Assembly (NCBI GenBank): GCA_036265535.1
Contig: DATAOV010000064.1
Location: forward strand, 1 to 58,551
Length of the DNA stretch: 58,551 nucleotides
Direction: 5' to 3'
Source: AC-32 sp036265535
Lineage (GTDB): Bacteria; Actinomycetota; Thermoleophilia; Gaiellales; Gaiellaceae
Part shown: positions 9,373 through 16,513 of the stretch, in pieces
Numbering within the stretch: the first letter of the stretch is position 1
How the letters are laid out: each line of letters opens with the position of its first letter
The notes under the pieces: model-generated
The model's database searches: none
What the model was told of the DNA's origin: nothing
The model's input: the letters and a program-made list of their open reading frames with translations, nothing else
Program-made: the position numbers and the translations under genes

Positions 9373-9996
9373 TCACGGTCTGATCTGGTACTGCTGCACC
9401 CAGTCGTTGACCACGTCCCAGTCGAGGTTGTTGAAGAACGCCTCGATGTAGGACGCGCGGTCGGTCTGGTAGTCCAAAAAGTACGCGTGCTCGTAGACGT
9501 CCAAGGCGACGAGCGGCGTCGCGTTCCAGATCGGAAACGTGTTCTGCGCGTCGCCGACGTAGTTGAAGAGCCGTCCCTCGTCCCAGTCGTACGCCGTCCA
9601 GGCCCAGCCGCGGCCGGCCATGCCCGTCGCCTTCAGGTCGGCGCGCCAGTCGTCGAACGAGTCGAAGTCGCGGGCGATCAGGTCGGCGATCAACCCGTCG
9701 GCCTTCCCGCCGCTGCCCCCGAGATGCTCGAAGTAGACCTCGTGGTTCTTGATCCCTCCGATCGCGAAGGTCAGGTCGACCTTCAGCGCCCGTACCTCGG
9801 AGTAGACCTGGTTGGCGGTGGAGAGGTCGACCTCGGCCAGCCTGCCGAGGATCTCGTTCCGCTTGGCGACGTAGCCCTCGTAGAGCTTGAAGTGCGCCTC
9901 GACCGACTCGCGCGAGATGCCGTCGAGCTCCAGCAGGGCCGGCTTGAGCTGGCGCGGCGTGATCTCCTCTCGGTTGAAGGCGAGCTCCGACAACAT
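9373..9996 (-). CDS. Fe/Mn superoxide dismutase family protein, divergent member
   Basis: 207 residues; the ATG is preceded by AAAGGAG. The C-terminal half is recognisably SOD: GGIKNHEVYFEHLGG aligns with the second metal His, and ALDVYEHAYFLDY holds the Asp and His ligands (with Tyr in place of the usual Trp). The N-terminal half is unusual. Instead of the His-His..His-His helix of canonical enzymes it reads ESVEAHFKLYEGYVAKRNEI, leaving a single His as candidate first ligand. Such members exist among bacterial and archaeal Fe-SODs, so it is probably metal-binding, but activity is less certain than for its neighbour. It is divergent from the canonical SOD across 92 bases and is followed by plsY. 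Confidence 0.82.
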   Translation of the reverse strand: MLSELAFNREEITPRQLKPALLELDGISRESVEAHFKLYEGYVAKRNEILGRLAEVDLSTANQVYSEVRALKVDLTFAIGGIKNHEVYFEHLGGSGGKADGLIADLIARDFDSFDDWRADLKATGMAGRGWAWTAYDWDEGRLFNYVGDAQNTFPIWNATPLVALDVYEHAYFLDYQTDRASYIEAFFNNLDWDVVNDWVQQYQIRP

Positions 9997-10088
9997 CGAC
10001 TCCTTTCGGACGGACGGAACGCCGGAGCATAACGGCCCGCCGCAGCACCGAACCCGTTAGCCTCAGCCGAAGCGAGGAAAGGAGCGAC

Positions 10089-10715
10089 ATGGCCTTCGAG
10101 GTTCCCCCTCTCCCCTACGACTACGGGGCGCTCGAGCCCCACATCGACGAGCAGACGATGCGGCTGCACCACGACAAGCATCACCAGGCCTACGTGGACA
10201 ACGCGAACAAGGCCTTGGAAGGAACCGAGCTGGCCGACAAGCCGGTCGAACACGTCCTCACCAACCTCGAGGTGCTCCCCGAGGACAAGCAGACGCTGGT
10301 CAAGAACAATGCCGGCGGGCACAGCAACCACTCGACGTTCTGGGAGATCATGGGCCCGAACGGCGGTGGGGAGCCGAGCGGCAAGCTCGCGGATGCGATC
10401 AACGACCTCTGGGGCAGCCTCGACGACGTGAAGCAGCTCGTCAACGAGACCGGCGTGAAGCGCTTCGGCTCGGGCTGGACCTGGCTCGTCCACGACGGCA
10501 CGAGCCTCGCCGTCTACTCGACCGCGAACCAGGACTCCCCGGTCCTCAACGACGACTTCCCGCTGCTCGGCAACGACGTCTGGGAGCACGCCTACTACCT
10601 CAAGTACCAGAACCGCCGACCGGACTACCTCGAGGCCTGGTGGAACGTCGTCAACTGGGATGCCGTCTCGGCCCGCTTCGAGCAGGCGCTCGCCCAGCAG
10701 GAGGGCAAGAACTAG
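10089..10715 (+). CDS. sodA: Superoxide dismutase (Mn/Fe family, canonical)
   Basis: 208 residues with a GGAG ribosome-binding site (gaaaggagcgac-ATG). All four ligands are in canonical context: the first His in TMRLHHDKHHQAYV, the second in NNAGGHSNHSTFW, and the Asp and His in NDVWEHAYYLKYQ. The protein dismutates superoxide to O2 and H2O2 in the cytoplasm, as no signal peptide is present. GGHSNHSTFWE and WTWLVHDG suggest an Mn-type or cambialistic enzyme, but metal choice cannot be proven from sequence. It shares a 92-base divergent promoter region with the second SOD-like gene, which suggests common oxidative-stress control. Confidence 0.94.
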   Translation: MAFEVPPLPYDYGALEPHIDEQTMRLHHDKHHQAYVDNANKALEGTELADKPVEHVLTNLEVLPEDKQTLVKNNAGGHSNHSTFWEIMGPNGGGEPSGKLADAINDLWGSLDDVKQLVNETGVKRFGSGWTWLVHDGTSLAVYSTANQDSPVLNDDFPLLGNDVWEHAYYLKYQNRRPDYLEAWWNVVNWDAVSARFEQALAQQEGKN

Positions 10716-11347
10716 GCGCGGAGGATGTTGCTGGCCGCGCTGAGGTAGCACGGGCCTGCCTGCGCGGCGGAGATCAGCATGCGCAAACGGGTCTTTGCCG
10801 GAACCTTGGCCCGGAACGAGACGGAGTCGACCACTACCGGCTTCGTCGCCGGGCCGACGGCCTCGGTCGCGAGGATGAGCCTCTTCACCTGGACCCAGCG
10901 CTTGCGCAGCTTCGAGTAGCGCTGGAAGAGCACGGCCTTGCCCTTCAAGGACCGGCCGGCGGTGACCTTCGCCGTGTACGAGCCGCGCGCGGCCCGGATC
11001 AGCTGGAGCAGCGGCCGTACGCTCACCGCGACGACCGGGCTCTTGGCGTTCTTGTACGTCACCTGGTAGCCCGTGCCGGCGATCGGCGTCGATGCCGTCG
11101 TGTACGCGCCGGCGGCCGCCGTCTTGACGGTTGCGGTCTTGACTGCCTTGGTGCTCCCGCACACCGTCGACTCGAGCGAGATCGACTGGTTTGCCTTCTG
11201 GGTGGAGAGGGCCCCGCTGAGGACGACGGGCTTGCCGTAGTCGACGCTCGGGGCGCTTGCGGCGAGGGTGAGGCTCGGTGCTGCTGCGGTAGCCGCCGCC
11301 GCAAGGGCGGCTCCCGCGATCGTCACCAGGAGGAGGATCTTGGCCAT
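10712..11347 (-). CDS. Secreted protein of unknown function
   Basis: 211 residues from the ATG at 11347. It opens with a clear signal peptide, MAKILLLVTIAGAALAAAAT, and the mature part is rich in Ala, Val, Thr and Lys with alternating beta-strand patterning (for example GKPVVLSGALSTQKANQSIS and VKTATVKTAAAGAYTTAST). The pattern resembles Ig-like or bacterial surface beta-sandwich repeats of about 90 residues. One cysteine lies in ESTVCGST and one near the C-terminus in AGPCYLS, and they could form a disulfide. I do not recognise a named family. It overlaps the canonical SOD gene tail-to-tail by 4 bases and is divergent from the SDR gene. Confidence 0.65.
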   Translation of the reverse strand: MAKILLLVTIAGAALAAAATAAAPSLTLAASAPSVDYGKPVVLSGALSTQKANQSISLESTVCGSTKAVKTATVKTAAAGAYTTASTPIAGTGYQVTYKNAKSPVVAVSVRPLLQLIRAARGSYTAKVTAGRSLKGKAVLFQRYSKLRKRWVQVKRLILATEAVGPATKPVVVDSVSFRAKVPAKTRLRMLISAAQAGPCYLSAASNILRA

Positions 11348-11402
11348 GGTCTCAAGATGACGCTGCAAACGGACGGAAATTGCGCCGTGCTATGACTCGT
11401 TC

Positions 11403-12062
11403 ATGCGCGCGTTGGTGACCGGCGGCACCGGGCGGCTCGGCTCGGCGATCGTCGAGCGGCTGGAACGAGACGGCTGGTCGGTCCTGGCGGCAGGCCGGGC
11501 CGACGGCGACGTGGCTCACGTCCGGCAGGCCCGCGCCCTCGTGGCGAGAGCGGTCGAGCAGCTGGGAGGGCTCGACCTGCTCGTGAACGCAGCAGGCGAG
11601 GGTTTCGCCTCGAAACCTCTCGACGAGCTCGACGAGGCCGACTGGGACACCGCCTTCGGAGCGACCGCGAAGGGCAGCTTCTTCGTCTCGCAGGCCGCGG
11701 CGCCGCACCTGCGGGCGTCGCGCGGCTGCATCGTCATGCTCGAGGACGTCGCCGGCTATCAGCCCTGGCCCTCGTTCGCGGCGCACTCGGCCGCGAAGGC
11801 GGCGCAAGCCATGCTCACGCGCGTGCTCGCGCGCGCGCTCTCGCCCGACGTACGCGTTTGCGGCATCGCCCCGGGCCCGGTCGCGGTCGAGCCGGGGCAG
11901 GAGGAGCGCCGCGCCGCCGAGACGCTGCTCGGCCGCGTCGGCTCGCCGGACGACGTCGCGAGCGCGGTCGTCTACCTCGCCGGCGCCGAGTTCGTCACCG
12001 GCTCGACGCTGTTCGTCGACGGCGGGCGGATGCTCAAAACCGGCCGGGCTCCACGGACGTAG
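11403..12062 (+). CDS. Short-chain dehydrogenase/reductase with altered active site
   Basis: 219 residues with a Rossmann N-terminus, MRALVTGGTGRLGSAIVERL, and a typical SDR strand LDLLVNAAGEG. The C-terminal end VTGSTLFVDGGRML is characteristic of classical SDRs. The catalytic Tyr-x-x-x-Lys is replaced: the segment reads FAAHSAAKAAQAML, so the lysine remains but the tyrosine is histidine. The preceding Ser region is also altered (IVMLEDVAGY). It may still bind NAD(P) but ordinary SDR chemistry is doubtful. Its TAG stop lies within the AGGAG ribosome-binding site of the following ECF sigma gene, so the two are probably coupled. Confidence 0.8.
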   Translation: MRALVTGGTGRLGSAIVERLERDGWSVLAAGRADGDVAHVRQARALVARAVEQLGGLDLLVNAAGEGFASKPLDELDEADWDTAFGATAKGSFFVSQAAAPHLRASRGCIVMLEDVAGYQPWPSFAAHSAAKAAQAMLTRVLARALSPDVRVCGIAPGPVAVEPGQEERRAAETLLGRVGSPDDVASAVVYLAGAEFVTGSTLFVDGGRMLKTGRAPRT

Positions 12063-12070
12063 GAGTTCCG

Positions 12071-12679
12071 ATGGAACTCGTGCTCGACGCCCTTCGCTTG
12101 CCGCGCGCGCCGGAAGCAGCCACGATGCCCGCGGTGGCGGTCAACGACTGCACCGACGGAGAGCTGATCCGCCGCACCGGCGACGGCGACCGCAGCGCGT
12201 TTGAAGTCCTCTACCGTCGCTACGCTCGGCCTGTGTTCGGCCTCGCACTCCGCCGGCTCGGTGACCGCGGCCGCGCAGAGGACGCCGTCCAGGAGACGTT
12301 CGCGTCGATCTGGCGAGCGGCCCGCAGCTACCGGCCCGAGCGCGGCCCCGGCGCACCATGGCTCTACGCGGTCGCGCGCAACGCGATCATCGACCGCAGC
12401 CGCGCGCGCACCGAACCGCCCGCGGATGCGCCCGACGAACCGTCGCCCGACTCGGGCCCGGCCGAGCTCGCAGAAGCCGGCTGGACGGCCTGGCGAATCC
12501 ACCGTGCTCTCGAGGAGCTTTCGGACAATGAACGCACGGTGATCGAGCTGGCCTACTGGAGCGGGCTCTCGCAGTCCGAGATCGCCGAGTACCTGGGGAT
12601 CCCCCTCGGTACCGTCAAGACGCGCACGCGCGCGGCGCTGGCTCACCTGGCCGACGCACTCGAGGGAGAGCTCGAATGA
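12071..12679 (+). CDS. ECF-type RNA polymerase sigma factor
   Basis: 202 residues starting at an ATG with AGGAG five bases upstream (12061-12065). Region 2 includes DRSAFEVLYRRYARPVFGLA and AEDAVQETFASIWRAA; region 4 includes LEELSDNERTVIELAYWSGL and SQSEIAEYLGIPLGTVKTRT. The family is the SigK/RskA-like group of extracytoplasmic-function factors. The stop overlaps the next gene as ATGA, and that gene encodes a membrane protein with an RskA-type outer domain, so this is a sigma/anti-sigma pair. The first 25 residues, before CTDGELIRRT, are non-conserved, so a start a little downstream is possible. The upstream SDR gene may be part of the same unit. Confidence 0.9.
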   Translation: MELVLDALRLPRAPEAATMPAVAVNDCTDGELIRRTGDGDRSAFEVLYRRYARPVFGLALRRLGDRGRAEDAVQETFASIWRAARSYRPERGPGAPWLYAVARNAIIDRSRARTEPPADAPDEPSPDSGPAELAEAGWTAWRIHRALEELSDNERTVIELAYWSGLSQSEIAEYLGIPLGTVKTRTRAALAHLADALEGELE

Positions 12680-13275
12680 CCGACAAGCCCGATTTCCGCG
12701 AGCTCGTCGGCGACGACCTCCCGGAGGAGGAGCGCGCACGGCTCGAGCGCGTCCACGGGCTCCTGGTCGCGGCCGGCCCGCCGCCGGAGCTCCCGCCGGC
12801 CCTCGTCGAGCCCGATCTCGAGCCGCGGAAGGAGAACGTCGAGCACCTTCCCCGCCGCCGCGCCGGCTTCCTGCTGGGAATCGCCGCCGCGATCGGCGTC
12901 GCCGCGTTTCTCGGCGGCTTCCTCGCCGGCCGAGCGAAGGAGCCGTTCTCGACCGTCTTCCACGTCCAGATGGAGGGAACCGCCAAGGCGGCCAACGCCA
13001 CGGCCACGATTAACGTCGGCAAGGCGGACGAGGCGGGCAACTGGCCGCTGAAGGTCGAGCTACACGGCCTGAAGCCGCTCCCGAAGGGCCAGTACTACGA
13101 GATGTTCCTTACGAACGGGCACAAGCCGACCGCCTCGTGCGGCACCTTCCGCGTGACTAGCACCGGCGACACCGTGCGGCTCAATGCTCCCTACAACCTG
13201 CGCCGTTTCGACGGGTGGGTCGTGACGCTCGAGCGTCCGGGCAGCAGCACGCACCCGGTCGTGCTGACGACCTAG
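12676..13275 (+). CDS. Membrane anti-sigma factor, RskA C-terminal type
   Basis: 199 residues: a short cytoplasmic part (residues 1-60), one transmembrane helix (about 63-85, AGFLLGIAAAIGVAAFLGGF) and an extracytoplasmic domain from about 90. The outer domain (WPLKVELHGLKPLPKGQYYE, then TASCGTFRV and a final VVTLERPG) is the anti-sigma-K RskA fold. The cytoplasmic segment is short and lacks a recognisable zinc HxxxCxxC motif, so sigma binding must use another helix (about 18-35). It overlaps the ECF sigma gene by 4 bases. The likely role is to hold that factor inactive until an envelope signal triggers proteolysis. Confidence 0.82.
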   Translation: MTDKPDFRELVGDDLPEEERARLERVHGLLVAAGPPPELPPALVEPDLEPRKENVEHLPRRRAGFLLGIAAAIGVAAFLGGFLAGRAKEPFSTVFHVQMEGTAKAANATATINVGKADEAGNWPLKVELHGLKPLPKGQYYEMFLTNGHKPTASCGTFRVTSTGDTVRLNAPYNLRRFDGWVVTLERPGSSTHPVVLTT

Positions 13276-13280
13276 CGCGT

Positions 13281-13616
13281 CTAGCGGACGATCCTCACCG
13301 GCCACGGCGCGTTCTCGGCGACGCGGTCCGCAGTCGAGCCCAACAAGTGATCGCGAACGAAGTGACCTCCGTGACCGAGCACCACGAGGTCATAGTGTCC
13401 TTCCGCCGCCACCTGCGAGACGACCTCCGCAGCATGCCCCGGCCTGATTTCCTCTTCGACCTCGCCGATGGTGGCGGCATAGGCCGGGAGCGGGCCTTCG
13501 ATCGCCAATGCCGTCGGCCGGGCGGCGGTCAGCTCGGCAAGCTCGAGCGCCGTGGCGAAGGCACGGTCGGAGCACTCCGATCCGTCGATCGCGGCCAGGA
13601 TTCGTTCGAACGGCAT
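13281..13616 (-). CDS. Universal stress protein, short form
   Basis: 111 residues, shorter than the usual 140. It has the UspA start FERILAAIDGSECSDRAFAT, a mid-strand HYDLVVLGHGGHF and the nucleotide-binding loop ending DHLLGSTADRVAENAPWPVR, so the ATP-binding C-terminus is kept while the central region is shortened. Its start overlaps the stop of the antiporter gene (ATGA), so it is translated in a two-gene unit with that transporter. Usp domains attached or linked to CPA-type antiporters are common and are thought to sense nucleotides or regulate transport. Convergent with the anti-sigma gene, 5 bases apart. Confidence 0.85.
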   Translation of the reverse strand: MPFERILAAIDGSECSDRAFATALELAELTAARPTALAIEGPLPAYAATIGEVEEEIRPGHAAEVVSQVAAEGHYDLVVLGHGGHFVRDHLLGSTADRVAENAPWPVRIVR

Positions 13617-14800
13617 CAGCCGCGCGCACCTTCGCCGGCCGGTGCGGGCGGCATCGGCGCCGCTGATTCGGCGCGGTCACGCTCGCGTTCGCGCTCGGCG
13701 TGCGGTTGGAAGAATCGTTGCGCGATCGCCGTCGGGACGATTGCCGACAGCACGACGATCGCGATCAGGAGCGAAAACTGCGTGCGGTCGATGATTCCGG
13801 CATTCAGCCCGTAGAGCGAGCTGATCGTCCCGAACGTGAGGCCGGTCGACATCAGGAGGGTCGTGAACACGGCATGGGGCGCCGTGTAGCGGCGCGCAAG
13901 CGGATAGACACCGATCAATTTCGGCACCATCTTCCCTGCGAAGAGCATCCCGAGAATGCCCAGGTTGGCCCAGAGGGCGGCGGCGGAGACGCTCATCCCG
14001 CCCTTGAGGAAGAAGAAGGGCGTCAGGAATGCGAACGCCACGACACGCATCCGCTCTTGTTCCTGACGGTGTTGAGCGTAGTGGTTGCTCATGACCAGGC
14101 CGAGGATGAAAGCAGGCAGCACAGCGTGCGAATGCGCCCGCTCGCCTAGCCACATCAGAAGGAAGAGGGAGGCGAAGATCAGCTTGATCTCTGGCTCGAT
14201 CACCCGGTCGCCATAGCGGGGAAAGAACCAGTGCGAGAGCTGGGGCAGGCCGAGGACGAGAGCCGCCGCTACGGCGACGAAGGGGACGATCCAGATCGTC
14301 GGCTTGATGAAGAGGATCGATAGGGCGGTCGCCGTACCGAAGTCGGTGACGAAGGTCGCCGACATCAGCCGTTTACCCACAACCGCCTGGTTGAGGCCGG
14401 TCTCTACGAGCACGGCATAGACGACGGCGAGGCTCGTCGTCGAAAGAGCGATCCCCGCGATCTCCGCCTGACGGTGGTTCCAGCCGAGCCCGTAGTAGGC
14501 GAGCAGCCCGACCGCAACGAACGGGGCGAAGAAGCTGACGAAGCCAATCGAGAGCGACGCTCGCCACTCGCGCCGGAACTGAGGCACGTCGACCTCTGCT
14601 CCGGCGAGAAAGGTCAAGACGATGCCCGCAAACGTGCCGATGAAGTTGAGCCAGCCGGGAACGTCGAGACTGAAGACGTTGCCGACCACCACACCGAGGA
14701 ACAGCTCGACCAGCGCGACTGACAACCCGACCTCGACCGAGATCATCGAGGCGACGAGGATCGTCACTGCGAGAACGGCGGCTATCGCGATGCTGCTCAT
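13616..14800 (-). CDS. Cation:proton antiporter (CPA2/KefB-NapA-like)
   Basis: 394 residues with about 12-13 hydrophobic helices, start ATG preceded by GAGGTAGGG. Typical segments are SVALVELFLGVVVGNVFSLD, FLAGAEVDVPQFRREW, the unwound-helix region STTSLAVVYAVLVETGLN, ATFVTDFGTATALSI with its conserved Asp, and PFFFLKGGMSVS. These match the Na+/H+ or K+/H+ exchanger family PF00999. It exchanges monovalent cations for protons across the membrane; which cation is unclear. The C-terminal 30 residues are a charged, Pro-rich tail with no TrkA-N domain, and the separate Usp gene coupled to it may supply regulation. Confidence 0.88.
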   Translation of the reverse strand: MSSIAIAAVLAVTILVASMISVEVGLSVALVELFLGVVVGNVFSLDVPGWLNFIGTFAGIVLTFLAGAEVDVPQFRREWRASLSIGFVSFFAPFVAVGLLAYYGLGWNHRQAEIAGIALSTTSLAVVYAVLVETGLNQAVVGKRLMSATFVTDFGTATALSILFIKPTIWIVPFVAVAAALVLGLPQLSHWFFPRYGDRVIEPEIKLIFASLFLLMWLGERAHSHAVLPAFILGLVMSNHYAQHRQEQERMRVVAFAFLTPFFFLKGGMSVSAAALWANLGILGMLFAGKMVPKLIGVYPLARRYTAPHAVFTTLLMSTGLTFGTISSLYGLNAGIIDRTQFSLLIAIVVLSAIVPTAIAQRFFQPHAERERERDRAESAAPMPPAPAGEGARG

Positions 14801-14918
14801 CCCTACCTCGTGCGGAGACGTCAGAGGTAGAGGCCATCAGCTCCCTCGGAAGGGGGCGGTTAGGCGCGAGCCTCATCGCGCTTACGGCGCACTCACTATA
14901 GCCCCGCTGGGAGCGCTG

Positions 14919-15629
14919 CTAGGGCGCGGTGCGGTCGTTCGCGACGAACGCCGCGTACGTGACCGGCATCAGCTGCTCGAGGAAGCGCTCGCAGGCCTCT
15001 GCATACCGGCGGATCTCGCGCTGCGCCGTCTCCGAGTTGCGCAGCGAGACGAAGTTCATCAGCGCGCGCGCGTTGACCGTCCAGTAGAACTCGGTGTAGG
15101 CGCCGACCGGCAGCACCGCGCGGGCGATCTCCCGGGCGACGCCGAGTTCGACGAGCTGCTCGTAGGCAAGATACGCCGCCTCGTAGACCGCCTGCATCTT
15201 CTGGCGGGTCGCCTCGGCGATCTCCTCGCCGACCGGCTCGAAGGAGTAGGAGCCGGGCTTGCCCACCTGGGTGCGGACGTCGGCAGCGTCGGGGACGTAG
15301 AACTCGTCGGTCGCGCGCGCGTAGCGCATCGAGAACTCGTTGAACGAGCCGATCCGGTGCCGGAACCATTCGCGCGCGACGAAGATCGGAGTGCGCACGT
15401 GGAAGCGGAAGGAGTTGTGCTCGAACGGCGTACCGTGCCGCTCGCGCATCAGGAAGCGGATCAGGCCCTCGTCGGCCTCGTCCATCTCCTCGCGGCGCCG
15501 CGCGAAGCTGACCCGGGCTCCGTTCACGACCGAGAGGTCATCGGCCATCGCACCGTCGAGCCGGACGAAGCCATGGTCGAGGACGCGGACGGTGTTGTCG
15601 GGTATCACTTCAGGCGTAGTGATGGCCAC
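14919..15629 (-). CDS. thyX: Flavin-dependent thymidylate synthase ThyX
   Basis: 236 residues with the ThyX signature RHRIGSFNEFSMRY at residues 90-103, which binds FAD and dUMP. Also present are FLMRERHGTPFEHNSFRF near residue 60 and ARAVLPVGAYTEFYWTVNAR. ThyX methylates dUMP to dTMP using methylenetetrahydrofolate and NADPH, replacing ThyA. The start is a GTG at 15629, lying inside the first codons of the divergent DUF72 gene, so the two genes overlap by 8 bases at their 5' ends. A 118-base stretch (14801-14918) separates it from the antiporter start; I see no gene there. Confidence 0.95.
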   Translation of the reverse strand: MAITTPEVIPDNTVRVLDHGFVRLDGAMADDLSVVNGARVSFARRREEMDEADEGLIRFLMRERHGTPFEHNSFRFHVRTPIFVAREWFRHRIGSFNEFSMRYARATDEFYVPDAADVRTQVGKPGSYSFEPVGEEIAEATRQKMQAVYEAAYLAYEQLVELGVAREIARAVLPVGAYTEFYWTVNARALMNFVSLRNSETAQREIRRYAEACERFLEQLMPVTYAAFVANDRTAP

Positions 15630-16281
15630 GCGGGCGAGTGTACCGGGGGCATATGTCGGAACCTCCGGCTGGTCCTACCCGACCTGGCGCGGAGGTTTCT
15701 ACCCCTCCGATGCGCGCCCGAAGAACTTCCTCCGCCACTACGCCGAGCGGCTCACCTCGGTCGAGCTGAACACCAGCGCGTACCAGCTTCCCTCCGAGGA
15801 GCACTTCACCGGCTGGGCGGAGCAGGTTTCAGCCGGCTTCTGCTTCGCGGTCCGAATGCCCCGCCTGATCACCCACGCCTCGAGACTCGGACTCGTGGGC
15901 ACCTTCTGCGAGCGGGCCCGGCTGCTGGGCGCCAGGCTCGGCCCGATGCTCGTCGTGCTCGACCGCAAGCGAGACGACGGCTTCCTCATGCTGCTGCGGG
16001 ACTCGCTCGACCCCGACCTCGAGGTCGCGTTCGACTTTCGCCACGAGTCCTGGGCCGGGGCCGAGGTGCCGGTGCGCGTGAACTCGCTCGAGGCCGACGC
16101 TCCCTTCCGCTACCTACGGCTGCGCGAGCCGCCCTATGACCAGGCCGCGCTCGCCGGCTGGGCCGCGCGCCTACGCCCGCTGCTCGACGAGGGCGTGCGC
16201 GTCTACTGCTACTTCAAGCACGAGGACGACCCCAGAGGCGCCCTGTACGCGGAGCGGCTGCTGGAGCTGCTCGGTTCGTAA
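15622..16281 (+). CDS. DUF72 family protein (TIM-barrel, YecE-like)
   Basis: 219 residues from the ATG at 15622. It opens AYVGTSGWSYPTWRGGFYP and continues with YAERLTSVELNTSAYQLPSE, FCFAVRMPRLITHASRL and AFDFRHESWA, all typical of the DUF72/YecE family. The fold is a TIM barrel related to endonuclease-IV-like proteins, but the activity is unproven. The end VYCYFKHEDDPRGALYAERL is also conserved. It is slightly shorter than most members (about 240). Its 5' end overlaps the 5' end of the divergent thyX gene by 8 bases, so at least one start or promoter must lie inside the other gene. Confidence 0.85.
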   Translation: MATRASVPGAYVGTSGWSYPTWRGGFYPSDARPKNFLRHYAERLTSVELNTSAYQLPSEEHFTGWAEQVSAGFCFAVRMPRLITHASRLGLVGTFCERARLLGARLGPMLVVLDRKRDDGFLMLLRDSLDPDLEVAFDFRHESWAGAEVPVRVNSLEADAPFRYLRLREPPYDQAALAGWAARLRPLLDEGVRVYCYFKHEDDPRGALYAERLLELLGS

Positions 16282-16513
16282 AGGACAGCCACGGCAGGCC
16301 GCTCCTGTGGCACATCATGAAGTACTACTCGCACGTCGGGCACCGAGGGCTCGTCCGGGGCGGCGGCAGCGTCTGGCAAATGTGGGACGAGCCGGAAGCG
16401 GCTCGGGCCGAGCGCTGATGGTCAACCTCGAGCTCGGTGCGACCGGCCGAGGCCCTCGAGGTGCTCGCGCTCGGCGCGCACTCGGACGAAGGACACGGTC
16501 TCGCCGAGGCGTT
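16282..16513 (+). other. Intergenic stretch with possible gene remnants
   Basis: About 230 bases lie between DUF72 and the kynureninase-like gene. One plus frame reads without stop from inside the DUF72 tail through MKYYSHVGHRGLVRGGG to a TGA at 16416; a 33-residue ORF from the ATG at 16317 is possible. A second plus frame gives HSDEGHGLAEAFYGRKLVL ending at about 16538. Both look more protein-like than random sequence, but neither has a ribosome-binding site. I read this as decayed coding sequence or one very small gene, with low certainty. Confidence 0.25.

Noticed and set aside
10712..11347. Lipoprotein
   Set aside because: The signal peptide has no Cys at the cleavage site, so an ordinary secreted protein is more likely.
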